A DNA stretch of 64,000 bases, taken from assembly GCA_958295875.1 (NCBI GenBank), contig OY282379.1, positions 1,178,001-1,242,000 on the forward strand, read 5' to 3'. Shown one piece after another: positions 46,078 through 56,200 of this stretch. How positions within the stretch are numbered: position 1 is the first letter of the stretch; each line of letters opens with the position of its first letter. A model generated the notes under the pieces. It was given only the letters and a program-made list of their open reading frames with translations. It did no database searches and was not told where the DNA came from. The translations under genes were made by a program, and so were the position numbers. The DNA is from an uncultured Pseudomonadales bacterium (GTDB lineage Bacteria; Pseudomonadota; Gammaproteobacteria; Pseudomonadales; Azotimanducaceae).

Positions 46078-46824
46078 ATGCTCCGCATCGAAAACCTGCA
46101 TGCCAATGCCGGGGACGAGCCCATTCTCCGCGGCGTGAACCTTGTGGTGCGCCCCGGCGAAGTGCATGCGCTGATGGGCCCCAACGGTTCGGGCAAGAGC
46201 ACGCTGGCCAACGTCATCGCCGGCCGGCCGGGCTACGAGGTCACCGCCGGCAGCGTGAGCCTCGATGGGGTGGACCTCTTGGCACTGCCCCCGGAAGAGC
46301 GGGCACAGCAGGGCGTGTTCATGGCCTTTCAGTATCCCATCGAGATTCCCGGCGTCAGCAACATGGAGTTCCTGAAGGCGGCATTGGATAGCCGCAACGC
46401 CGCCCAAGGGCGGCCGGAGCTCTCCGCATTGCAGTTCCTCAAGCTCGCCCGCGCCGCCGCAGAGCGGCTTGGGCTCGGCCCGGAGTTCGGCAAGCGCGGC
46501 GTGAACGAAGGCTTCTCCGGCGGCGAGAAAAAGCGCAACGAGATTCTGCAAATGCTGTTGTTGGAGCCACGCCTCGCGTTGCTCGACGAAACGGATTCTG
46601 GCCTCGACATCGATTCGCTCGGCACGGTGGCGGCCGGCGTCAATGCGTTCGCCGGCGAAGACAACGCCATCGTGCTGGTCACGCACTACGCCCGGTTGCT
46701 GGAACACATCGTGCCAGACCATGTGCATGTGCTGGTTGCCGGCCGCATCGCGCGCAGCGGCGACAAATCCTTCGCCCTTGAGATCGAAGCAAAGGGCTAC
46801 GGCTGGCTCACGGCGCCGGCATGA
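46078..46824 (+). CDS. sufC: Fe-S assembly ATPase SufC
   Basis: ABC-type ATPase that drives shape changes in the SufBCD complex. Walker A LMGPNGSGKSTL, signature FSGGEKKRNE and Walker B LALLDETDSGLD are intact; 248 residues. The stop overlaps the sufD start (ATGA). Confidence 0.97.
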   Translation: MLRIENLHANAGDEPILRGVNLVVRPGEVHALMGPNGSGKSTLANVIAGRPGYEVTAGSVSLDGVDLLALPPEERAQQGVFMAFQYPIEIPGVSNMEFLKAALDSRNAAQGRPELSALQFLKLARAAAERLGLGPEFGKRGVNEGFSGGEKKRNEILQMLLLEPRLALLDETDSGLDIDSLGTVAAGVNAFAGEDNAIVLVTHYARLLEHIVPDHVHVLVAGRIARSGDKSFALEIEAKGYGWLTAPA

Positions 46825-47951
46825 ACGCGAGCGCCGCGCAGGCCTTCCGCGACTCCGCCTTGCGCCACGCCACGCGCTACGCGCCATGGTTGGACCGTCG
46901 CCCCAGCCGTGATGCGCTGGCGGATGCCACGCTGCCGGAGCCGCGTTGCGAAGCATGGCGCCACACCAATCCAAACCGCTGGTACGGCGCCGAACGGCCA
47001 GCCCGCCGCCGGCGGCTGGATGCGCGCGGGCCACCCAACATTCGCGTCATCCCCTTCGAGGAGGCCGACGCGGAAGACCGGCATCGCATCAGCCAGCACC
47101 TGAACGCCACCTTAGACCGTGCGCGTTATCCGTTGGCCAACGTCAACGACCTGCTGCTCGACCAAGGGGTGCTCATTCGGGTGCCTCGCGCCGCGGCGCC
47201 GGCCGAGTTGCTGTTGGGAGACCTTGGGGGCGGCTATGAACGCGCCCTCGTGCTCGTCGAACCCGGCGCTGAGTGCGTGCTCACCGAACGCCCTGCCGCG
47301 CCCCGCCAGCGGGTGGTGGAACTCGTCATCGGCGCCGGCGCCACCCTGCGGCACATCCGCCTGCAGCCGTCTTCGGACGCGGTGGAACACCACTTGGTTT
47401 CCGCGCAAGTGGGCGCGGGCGCGACCTATCGGGTCGCCCAGCACGGCTGCGGCTCGCCGCTGCGCCGCTGCGACCTGCACATTGCGGCCACCGGCACCGG
47501 CGCGGAAATTGCCGTGCGCACCGCGTATCGGCTCGGCGAGCGGCAGCACCTGGACACCCACATCGCAGTGGACCACGCGGCGCCAAACGTGGTGAGCCGG
47601 CAGGTCGCCCGCGGCGCCGTGGGCGCGGCGGCGCGGGCAGTGTTCGATGGCCGCATCCACATTGCCCCCAAGGCGCAAGGCGCAGACGCCACGCTGACGG
47701 CGAAGCACCTGCTGCTGGCGCCAGACGCCGCCGCCTATGCCAAGCCGGAACTGGAGATCTACGCGAACGACGTGCAGTGCGCCCACGGTGCCACGGTGGG
47801 GGATCTAGACGCCAATGCCCTCTTCTACTGCCGTTCCCGCGGCGTGGACGAGGCGGCGGCGCGGCAGCTATTGGTGATGGCCTTCCTCGCAGAAGCGCTG
47901 GGCGACGCCCCGCCCAAGGCGGCGCAGGCGCTGTTGGGGATGCAGCGATGA
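46821..47951 (+). CDS. sufD: Fe-S assembly protein SufD
   Basis: Paralogue of SufB that completes the SufBC2D complex. 376 residues with the C-terminal beta-helix pattern (HIAPKAQGADATLTAKHLLL, KPELEIYANDVQCAHGAT). It overlaps both neighbours by four bases (ATGA), so translation is coupled. Confidence 0.94.
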   Translation: MNASAAQAFRDSALRHATRYAPWLDRRPSRDALADATLPEPRCEAWRHTNPNRWYGAERPARRRRLDARGPPNIRVIPFEEADAEDRHRISQHLNATLDRARYPLANVNDLLLDQGVLIRVPRAAAPAELLLGDLGGGYERALVLVEPGAECVLTERPAAPRQRVVELVIGAGATLRHIRLQPSSDAVEHHLVSAQVGAGATYRVAQHGCGSPLRRCDLHIAATGTGAEIAVRTAYRLGERQHLDTHIAVDHAAPNVVSRQVARGAVGAAARAVFDGRIHIAPKAQGADATLTAKHLLLAPDAAAYAKPELEIYANDVQCAHGATVGDLDANALFYCRSRGVDEAAARQLLVMAFLAEALGDAPPKAAQALLGMQR

Positions 47952-49246
47952 CTTCCGACGCGCCCCCCAGCCGGAAGGGTGGGCACAATCAGGCCACGCA
48001 ACGCCCAATGTCGCGACGCAGCGCTTCGCGCAACCCGCCTGCCGCGTTCGATGTGGAGGCTGCCCGCGCCGCTTTCCCGCTCATCGCCAAGCGGCCAGAC
48101 TTGGCCTATCTCGACAACGCCGCGACGACGCAGAAGCCCAGCGCGGTGCTCGACGCGACGCGCAACCACTATGAAACGCGCAACGCCAACGTGCATCGCG
48201 CCGCGCACGGGCTGAGCGACGCCGCCACCGCCGCATTCGAGGCGGCGCGGCAACGGGTCGCGCAGCGCATCAACGCGGCCAGCGCCACCGAAGTCGTGTG
48301 GACGCGGGGCACCACGGAAGGCATCAACTTAGTCGCCCAATCCTATGCCGACGCGGTGCTGCGCGAGGGCGACGCCGTGCTCGTCACGGAGATGGAGCAC
48401 CACTCCAACATCGTGCCGTGGCAGATCGTCTGCGCGCGGCGCGGCGCCGAGCTGCGCGCGGCGCGCGTCACCCCAGAAGGATGCCTCGACATCGAAGACT
48501 TCAAGGCCAAGCTCGATGGCGCGCGCATCGCCGCTTTCTGCCATGTCTCCAACGCCTTGGGCACCGTGAACGCCGTGCGCGAACTCACGGGCCTCGCCAA
48601 GCGCGCCGGGGCCACCACGGTGGTCGACGGCGCCCAAGCCATCCCCCACTACCCCGTGGATGTGCAGGAATTGGGTTGCGATTTCTACGCCTTTTCCGGC
48701 CACAAGGCATACGGCCCCACCGGCATCGGCGCTTTGTACGGGCGCGAGGCGCTGCTCGAAGCCATGCCCCCCTGGCAAGCTGGTGGCGAGATGATCGAGG
48801 AAGTGCGGTTGGAGGCCACCACCTACGCTGGCCTGCCCTTCAAGTTCGAGGCCGGCACGCCGAACATCGCCGGCGCCATCGGCTTGGCCGCCGCCTTCGA
48901 CTACTTGGATGGCCTCGACGCAGAAGGCCTGCGCCGGCACGAGGAGCGGCTGCTGGCCGAAGCCACTTCCGGCTTGCTGCAGATAGAAGGGGCGCGGGTT
49001 GTCGGCGCCGCGCGCCAGAAGGGCCCGGTGCTCTCGTTCGTCATCGATGGCGCCCATCCACAGGACATCGGCACGCTGTTGGATCAGCAAGGCGTGGCGG
49101 TGCGCGCCGGCCACCACTGCGCGATGCCGCTGATGCAGCGGCTCGGCATCGGCGGCACCGTGCGGGCGTCCTTCGCCTTGTATAATTCCAGCGCGGACAT
49201 CGAACGGTTGGTGAGCGCGGCGCACAAGGCCAAGACGCTGCTCTAA
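47948..49246 (+). CDS. sufS: cysteine desulfurase SufS
   Basis: PLP enzyme that takes sulfur from cysteine as a persulfide. LDNAATTQKPSAVLDATRNH, the PLP Lys in YAFSGHKAYGPTG and the catalytic Cys in VRAGHHCAMPLMQRLG are all present. ATG 47948 overlaps the sufD stop. The N-terminus has about 30 extra basic and polar residues before the family's usual start (FDVEAARAAFPLI). Confidence 0.96.
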   Translation: MTSDAPPSRKGGHNQATQRPMSRRSASRNPPAAFDVEAARAAFPLIAKRPDLAYLDNAATTQKPSAVLDATRNHYETRNANVHRAAHGLSDAATAAFEAARQRVAQRINAASATEVVWTRGTTEGINLVAQSYADAVLREGDAVLVTEMEHHSNIVPWQIVCARRGAELRAARVTPEGCLDIEDFKAKLDGARIAAFCHVSNALGTVNAVRELTGLAKRAGATTVVDGAQAIPHYPVDVQELGCDFYAFSGHKAYGPTGIGALYGREALLEAMPPWQAGGEMIEEVRLEATTYAGLPFKFEAGTPNIAGAIGLAAAFDYLDGLDAEGLRRHEERLLAEATSGLLQIEGARVVGAARQKGPVLSFVIDGAHPQDIGTLLDQQGVAVRAGHHCAMPLMQRLGIGGTVRASFALYNSSADIERLVSAAHKAKTLL

Positions 49247-49273
49247 CGCCCTTCGAACCGCCGGGAGGCCGCC

Positions 49274-49633
49274 ATGCAAACACGCAATTACGACCCGCAC
49301 GCCATCACCTTGACGCCGCCGGCGCTGGACCATGTGCGGCGGCAACTGGCCTCGGAAGGGGCCGCCGCGGTGGTGCTCGGCGTCACGGAGAGCGGCTGCA
49401 ACGGCTACATGTACGCTCTGGACTTCGCCGCCCACGCGCCGGCCGAAGCGCGCGCCTTCCACTTCGACGCCGGCGTGCAAGTGTTCGTCGCGGAGCAAGA
49501 TTGGCCCTTGGTGCGCGGCACGGAGATCGACTACGTCACCGAGGGGTTGAACTCCGCACTCAAGTTCCGCAACCCGAACGCCGTGGCGGAATGCGGCTGC
49601 GGCGAGAGCTTCGCCATCGAATCCCACGGCTAG
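49274..49633 (+). CDS. sufA: A-type Fe-S carrier (SufA/ErpA-like)
   Basis: Small carrier that receives clusters from the scaffold. The three Cys are visible: SGCNGYMY, and ECGCGESF near the C-terminus. 119 residues. It stands 27 bases after sufS with a GGGAGG before it. Whether it is SufA or ErpA in function cannot be told from sequence alone. Confidence 0.9.
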   Translation: MQTRNYDPHAITLTPPALDHVRRQLASEGAAAVVLGVTESGCNGYMYALDFAAHAPAEARAFHFDAGVQVFVAEQDWPLVRGTEIDYVTEGLNSALKFRNPNAVAECGCGESFAIESHG

Positions 49634-49659
49634 GGCCGCTCCCCGCAGGAGGCGTCGCC

Positions 49660-50184
49660 ATGGAGCGCCGCATCGTCCCCATCCGCCGCGCCGTCACCGC
49701 CCGCCTCGTGCCGAGCGGCACGCCGGTGGACATTCCGGCCGGCGCGTTCGTCACCCTGACGCAAGCCCTGGGCGGCACCTACACCGTCGTGTCCCAAGGC
49801 AACATGGCGCGCATCGACGGCGAAGACGCGGACGCGCTGGGCTTCGAGCCAGAGCGCTTGCGGTTCACGCCGCCGGCGGATGGCGAACCGAGCATCGAGC
49901 AGGTGCGGGCGGCCCTCGCCACGGTGCATGACCCTGAGATTCCCGTGAACATCGTCGATCTCGGCTTGGTCTATCGCACCGAACTGCGAGGACGCTCAGC
50001 GCATATCGAGATGACGTTGACGGCGCCCGGCTGCGGCATGGGGCCGGTGCTGGTGGATGACGTGAAGCGGCGCGTGGGCAGTGTGCCCTTCGTTGCTGAC
50101 GTAGCCGTCGAACTGGTGTTTGAGCCGCCTTGGTCGCGCGACATGATGACCGAGGAGGCGCAGCTCGCCTTGGGCCTCTTCTAG
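49660..50184 (+). CDS. sufT: SUF-associated protein SufT (MIP18/DUF59 family)
   Basis: Helps mature Fe-S proteins. The N-terminal ~75 residues precede a MIP18 domain: VRAALATVHDPEIPVNIVDL and TLTAPGCGMGPVLVDDVKRR, with the reactive Cys. GCAGGAGG precedes the ATG at 49660; 174 residues. Confidence 0.93.
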   Translation: MERRIVPIRRAVTARLVPSGTPVDIPAGAFVTLTQALGGTYTVVSQGNMARIDGEDADALGFEPERLRFTPPADGEPSIEQVRAALATVHDPEIPVNIVDLGLVYRTELRGRSAHIEMTLTAPGCGMGPVLVDDVKRRVGSVPFVADVAVELVFEPPWSRDMMTEEAQLALGLF

Positions 50185-50191
50185 AACGCCG

Positions 50192-50632
50192 ATGAACGCG
50201 GCACTGGACGAGATTCGCAGCGCTTTCGGCCTGTTCGACGACTGGGAGGACACCTATCGGTTCATCATCGACCTCGGCAAGTCCCTGCCCGGGCTGGATG
50301 CGGCGCACAAGACTGAAGACCGGCTCGTGCGGGGCTGCCAAAGCCAAGTGTGGTTGGTGTCGCGCCTGGACGCGAACACCGGCCGGATGCGGCTCTGCAT
50401 CGACAGCGACGCGCACATTGTGCGCGGCCTCATCGCCATCGTGCTGGCAGCCTACGACGGCGAAACGCCGGCCGACATCGTGGCCTACGACATTGAAGCC
50501 CTGTTCGAGGAGCTCGACCTATTGGCCCACCTAAGCCCCACCCGCGGCAACGGCCTGCGCGCGATGGTCGGCCAGATCAGGGGCGTTGCCAAGGAAGCCG
50601 TCGCCACCGTGCCCAACCACTCCGGGCGTTGA
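50192..50632 (+). CDS. sufE: sulfur acceptor SufE
   Basis: Accepts persulfide sulfur from SufS and stimulates it. The acceptor Cys is in RLVRGCQSQVWLV; DWEDTYRFIIDLGKSLPGL is the usual opening. 146 residues, last gene of the suf run, 7 bases after sufT. Confidence 0.95.
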   Translation: MNAALDEIRSAFGLFDDWEDTYRFIIDLGKSLPGLDAAHKTEDRLVRGCQSQVWLVSRLDANTGRMRLCIDSDAHIVRGLIAIVLAAYDGETPADIVAYDIEALFEELDLLAHLSPTRGNGLRAMVGQIRGVAKEAVATVPNHSGR

Positions 50633-50703
50633 GCGGGCACCTCCGGGCCACCGCCCCCCTGCGGCGTCCGCTCCTAGTGGCGCTCGCTGCGCCGGCCCAT
50701 CGC

Positions 50704-53142
50704 TCAGCCAACGAACCGCAGTTGCCGGCTCACGGTGAAGACGCTCTCGAAGGCGCGTTCCAATTGGTCTGCGGACGGCGTCACTTGCACATCGTCAGAC
50801 GTGCCACCGGCCGCGGTGACGCACCGCCTTAGGGCGGCGATGTTGGGCTGATGCCACCCCGTCGTTTGCCCGATGTAGATCGCCCGAATCTCAACCCCTC
50901 GGTCACCAGCCAAGGCGCAGGCATCGTCGAACCACCCATTCAGAGTGTTCTCTACCTGTGTCCTAGTCGCACTCGTATCGCCGGGCACGGCCGCCAACGG
51001 CGCCACGCCAGCGATGGGCTCACCGCCAACTTGCACCTTGGCGCCGACCCGCCCATAAGCCCCGAAATTCGAGCTGATGTAGCAGCCATAGCCATCCAAC
51101 ACGGGCCGGCCACCCAATGCAATGTCCGCGGCAGCCAAATCATCAGCGAAGGAGCTCGGGCCACGGAACACCTCCCACGGCGTCTTGCCACTTAGGGCGG
51201 TCGCCCACCCTTGCCGGACAGTCGCGGTTGCTGAGTCGTCGACCACTCGGACGAGGGCGTTCACGAGCGGCTCCAGCTTGTCGCCGGTGAATGTCCCGTC
51301 CGCGTCTAACTCGAACTTGTCGTTGAACGTCGCCGCATCGCGTGTCTTGTAGATGTCCGCGTAGTCGGCGTCCTCGTCCAATAGCTCAAAATTCCTGCAG
51401 AGGTCACGTGAGGTAGGGTTCCGCAGCGCATCGCCAGCGGCCACCGCCCCGGGGCCTAGGTTCGTTTGGCTGGCGTCACCGTCGGTCACGAGCAGAATGA
51501 TCTTCTTCACGTCCGCCTCGCAGTCCGAGCTAGTCTCGCCGTCGGCGCATGGCGTCAACGGCCGCGCCACGCCAGTTGCATCCTCTACGTCCCAAACGTC
51601 CCTCCACAGCGGCGAGACCGCCCTCAGCCCCCAAACAATCCCTAAGTGGGGATAGGTGCCGCCACCAAAGCCTTGGTAACGTTCCACGGTGGCGAGGGCC
51701 GACGCCGACGCGCGCAACGTGGCGACCGTATCCGACAGTGGTTGCACCGCATTGGGAGGGCACCCCGAACTGCCGTCGCTGCCTGTGGTGTTGAAGGCGG
51801 CGAAGGCCGTCGTGCCGCGTTGGCCCCAGCTATTGTCGGCCTTCATGACCGGCAAAGTTCCGCTGATCCAAGTGGAACTGATGCCGTCTGGCTCCAGCGT
51901 TTCGTACAACACCGCTTCCATCGCCGCGTCCGCCGGCCCGGCGATGCGTGAGTCTGGGTATGAGAAGGCGGTGAAGCGAGTGTTCGCATCATCGTTGTCG
52001 GGCGGGGCGTCCGAAAGATGCAGCGGCTCGTTCGTCAGCGCCGCGGACGCCGTCGTCCATGCATCGACATCGTCGCGGGCCGGCCAGTTCGACGCAGCCG
52101 GCGCGTCGGCGTCCCAGCCCGTGGGCCTGGCATCCTCATCCCAGTAAGCGCCCCATCGCGCCATGACGCATCCATTCCAGAAGTCGTCGCCATTCGCGTT
52201 CCATGTGCCGAGGGAGGACTGCGACGACACGTCCAGCGCCATGGTCTGGCGCAGATCCCAGTCCGCCGGGGTCTCGAAAATCGGCAGATCTTGCTCGAAC
52301 AACTCGCCCATGTCGGCGCCGGCGCCGTACTGATGGAACGTGTCCACCCAGTGCCCAGTGGTGGCGGCGCCACCTCCGACAGCCGCGCCGCCGAGCATGT
52401 GGGCATAGCGTTTCTTGCCGTCCGTCTCACCGTCGCCGCTGGTGTCCGCGACGTTCACCAAATGGCCAAACGGGATGAGCGCCATCGACATGCTCCCCGT
52501 CGTCTCCTCGTTGCGGTTCTCCAAAATGTCGATCGCGGCGTCGACGGCGGCTCTGAGCGCCGCCATCTTGACGGTCTGTTCATCTCCCTCTCCGCTGCTG
52601 AAGCTGCCGAGCATGGAGCGCGTGATGTCGGCCGCAACGGCAATTTCGTATCGGCTGATGTCCACCGTCACCGAGACCGTCTGCTGCTCCAAGGCCACGG
52701 CGCCGCTTTGGGAGCCGCCACCCCACACCTTGTCCACCGTGTAATCGGCCTGGCCGCCCACCGTGACGGTGGTGACGCGGGTGCCGGCGTCATGCGTGAT
52801 GGTGACGTCGTCCTGATCCACCGACAGCCCATCCACGGCGCCCTTGAGGAACTGCGCGATGCGCGCTTGGATGAGCGTCTGCGTGGTGGCGTCCGTGACG
52901 CGGGGCAGCAACTGGCTCACCGACGAGACAGCCGCTCGCATCGCACTGCGGAGCTCCTCCATTTGCGCTTCTTCCCAAGCGAGGTTGGTCATCATGGCGC
53001 CCACGCTGGTTAGCACGCCAATGGCCGTCATGCCGGAGAAGAGCATTGCCCCGCCGCGCTTGTCGCACAGAAAGGCAAGTAGAGCCGAGCGCGCCCGCGC
53101 ACCGCCCTTGCTGGAAGATTGGCTGGGAATACTCGCTCGCAT
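50704..53142 (-). CDS. TadG-like membrane protein with a VWA-type domain
   Basis: About 812 residues. A single N-terminal TM segment follows a basic stretch (CDKRGGAMLFSGMTAIGVL), and is followed by AMRAAVSSVSQLL, as in Flp-pilus TadG proteins. The domain with the MIDAS-like AVAADITRSMLGS, long insertions and KKIILLVTDGDAS fits a von Willebrand A fold. GGAGG precedes the ATG at 53142. No tad pilus genes (tadA, B, C, flp) are nearby, so it may be an orphan. It is divergent from lhr. Confidence 0.7.
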   Translation of the reverse strand: MRASIPSQSSSKGGARARSALLAFLCDKRGGAMLFSGMTAIGVLTSVGAMMTNLAWEEAQMEELRSAMRAAVSSVSQLLPRVTDATTQTLIQARIAQFLKGAVDGLSVDQDDVTITHDAGTRVTTVTVGGQADYTVDKVWGGGSQSGAVALEQQTVSVTVDISRYEIAVAADITRSMLGSFSSGEGDEQTVKMAALRAAVDAAIDILENRNEETTGSMSMALIPFGHLVNVADTSGDGETDGKKRYAHMLGGAAVGGGAATTGHWVDTFHQYGAGADMGELFEQDLPIFETPADWDLRQTMALDVSSQSSLGTWNANGDDFWNGCVMARWGAYWDEDARPTGWDADAPAASNWPARDDVDAWTTASAALTNEPLHLSDAPPDNDDANTRFTAFSYPDSRIAGPADAAMEAVLYETLEPDGISSTWISGTLPVMKADNSWGQRGTTAFAAFNTTGSDGSSGCPPNAVQPLSDTVATLRASASALATVERYQGFGGGTYPHLGIVWGLRAVSPLWRDVWDVEDATGVARPLTPCADGETSSDCEADVKKIILLVTDGDASQTNLGPGAVAAGDALRNPTSRDLCRNFELLDEDADYADIYKTRDAATFNDKFELDADGTFTGDKLEPLVNALVRVVDDSATATVRQGWATALSGKTPWEVFRGPSSFADDLAAADIALGGRPVLDGYGCYISSNFGAYGRVGAKVQVGGEPIAGVAPLAAVPGDTSATRTQVENTLNGWFDDACALAGDRGVEIRAIYIGQTTGWHQPNIAALRRCVTAAGGTSDDVQVTPSADQLERAFESVFTVSRQLRFVG

Positions 53143-53264
53143 TGGCACACCCTCCGCTCGCCATTGCTTGGCATTTTGGCCGCGGTCATCCTTAGCTGCA
53201 AGCGCCACTCCATTCCTCGCCGCGCCAGTTCCCGACCGTCGCCCCCTGCTGCTACATTGACGTG

Positions 53265-56200
53265 ATGATCGGCGCCACGCCAAGCGCTCCAGAAGCCGCC
53301 AGCGATGCCGGTGACGCGCCCCTTGATGCGTCAACGGACGCGTTGGACGCCTTCCACCCGTTGGTCGCCGAGTGGTTCCGCGGCCGCTACGGAGCGCCCA
53401 CCGAAGTGCAGGCGCGGAGTTGGCCGCGCATCGCCGCGGGCGAGCACGTCCTCGTCACCGCGCCCACCGGCAGCGGCAAGACGCTCACTGCCTTTCTTTG
53501 GGCCTTGAACGCCTTCGCCCGCGGCGATGCCGCGGCCGGTGCCACCCGCGTGGTCTACATCTCGCCATTGAAGGCATTGAACAGCGACATCCGCCGCAAT
53601 CTGGCGCAGCCGCTCAGCGAGTTGCGGCAGCTCTTCGAGGAGCGCGGCGAGCCGTTTCCGGTCGTCCGCGCCCAGACGCGAAGCGGCGACACGCCGCCCG
53701 GCGAACGCCAACGCATGCTGCGCCGCCCGCCGGAGCTGCTCATCACCACCCCGGAAAGCCTCGCCTTGATCTTGAGCACCGCGCGCGGACGCGAAGCGCT
53801 GGCCACCACCGAAACCGTCGTCTTGGACGAAGTTCACGCCGTGGTGGAGAACCGCCGCGGCGTGTCGCTCATGACCAGCCTCGAGCGGGTGGTGGAAGTG
53901 GCCGGCGAGGTGCAGCGCATCGCCCTCTCCGCGACGGTGCGTCCGTTGGAGGCCGTGGCCCGCTACATCGGCGGCCATGCGCCGCGCCAGCCCGGGCGCG
54001 GCGCGGCGCGAACCACGCCCCGGGCAGTGCGCATCGTGCAATCGCGCATGGCCAAGCGCATCGAGTTCTCGATCCGCTTCCCTGCCGAGGCCCGCGCAGC
54101 GGCGGAGAACGGCATCAAGATCTGGGACCCGCTGTCGGATGCCTTCAAGGACGTGATCGAGGCCAACCAATCGACGCTGTTCTTCACCAACAGCCGCCGC
54201 ATGGCCGAGAAGATCACGCTGAAGCTCAACGAAGACGCCGCGGCGCCGCGCGCCTATGCCCACCACGGCTCGCTGTCGCGGGAAATCCGCACGGAAGTGG
54301 AGCGACGTCTGAAGGAAGGCGAACTGAAGGCCATCGTGGCGACCAACTCGCTGGAATTGGGCATCGATGTAGGCGCCCTCGACGCCGTGGCCCTCGTGCA
54401 GTCCCCGCCTTCCATCGCCGCCGCCATGCAGCGCATCGGCCGCGCCGGGCACAACGTCGGCGAGCCGAGCCGGGGGCTGCTGTACCCCAGCCACGCGCGC
54501 GATTTCCTGGACGCGGCCGTCATCGCCCAAGCCATCCGCGAGCGCGACATCGAGCCGCTGCGGCCCATGGCCGGCGCGCTGGACGCCTTGGCGCAAGTGA
54601 TCATCTCGACCACGGCGTCCGAAACCTGGCGCGTTGAAGACCTGTACGCGATGCTGCGCCGCGCAGCGCCATACCAAGCGCTCGAACGCGAGCAGTTCGA
54701 TTTGGTGGTGGAAATGCTGGCTGGGCGCTACGCCGGCGCGCGCATTCGCGCCTTGGAGCCGCGCCTCGTCTTCGACCGGCGCAACGGCACGGTGAGCGCC
54801 CGCAAGGGCGCCGTGTTCGCGCTGTATGCCGCCGGCGGCACCATTCCAGACCGCGGCTACTACAAGTTGCGCGAAGCGGACAGCGGCGCCCTGATCGGCG
54901 AGCTCGACGAGGAGTTCGTCTGGGAAGCCACCGTGGGCCAAACCTTCACGCTCGGCGCGCAGAGTTGGCGCATCCACCGCATCACCCACAACGACGTGCT
55001 CGCCAAGCCAGCGCCCCCCAACGCCGCGGCGCCGCCGTTCTGGCGCGCCGAGAACATCGACCGTCGCTTCCACTTCGCGCAGCGCGAGGGCGATTTCCTC
55101 GAGTTCGCGGAAGGCTTGCTGGCGCGCGAAGAGCAGGAGGAACTACTCGGCCACCTGCGCTCGCAACTCGGCTTTGACGACGTGGCCGCCACCGAGTTGG
55201 TGGACTTTCTGGCGCGGCAACGGCAAGCGACCGGCTGCGCGCTGCCGCATCGCGGCCATGTGCTGGTGGAGCAGGTGCTCGCCGCGCCGGGTGGCTACGC
55301 CAGCGCCGAGGGCGAACGCCAAGTGGTGCTGCACACCTGCTGGGGCGGCCAAGTGAATCGTCCCATCGCGTTGGCGATGGCAGCAGCGTGGCGGCAGCGC
55401 TTCGACGCCCCGGCGGACATCCACGCGGACAACCACGTCATCGTCGCGCGGCTCGGTGCAGAAGGTGATGCCGAGGCGCTGCTGACGCTGGCCACGCCGG
55501 CGAACCTCCACGCGCTGTTGCGCGAGGCCGTGGAGCGCAGCGGCTTCTTCGGCGCCCGCTTTCGCGAGTGCGCCGGGCGGGCGCTGCTCATCACGCGCGG
55601 GCGCTTCAACCAACGCATGCCCCTATGGCTGACGCGGATGCAGGCCAAGAAGCTCCTCGCCACAGTGTCGAAGCTGCCAGACTTCCCAGTGCTGCTCGAA
55701 GCATGGCGCACCTGCTTGAGCGACGAGTTCGACCTGCCGGCGGCGGAGCAGGCATTGGCAGACCTGCAGTCTGGCGCGGTGCGCTGGTCCATGACCACGG
55801 CGTCCACGCCCAGCCCGTTCGCCGCCGCCATCGCCTTCGCGCAAATCAACCGCTACATGTATGCGGACGACCAGCCCGAACATCAGGACCGCTCGGCGCT
55901 CGCCGACGACCTGATTCGACAAGCCACCTTCGACAGCCGCCTGCGGCCACGCATCGACCCCGCGGTGGTCGCCGCGTTCGAGGCGAAGGCGCAGCGCAGC
56001 GCAGACGGCTACGCGCCGCGCGACGCCGTTGGGCTCGCGGAGTGGCTGAAGGAGCGCGTGCTCATTCCCGCGGCGGAGTTTCACGCTCTGCTCGCGGCCG
56101 CCGGGCTGGAAGCGCCAGCCGAGGCGCAGCGCATCGAGCGGGGCGGCATCGCTTGGCACGTCCACGGCGAGAACTTGGCGCATGTGCGGCGGGTGCTCCT

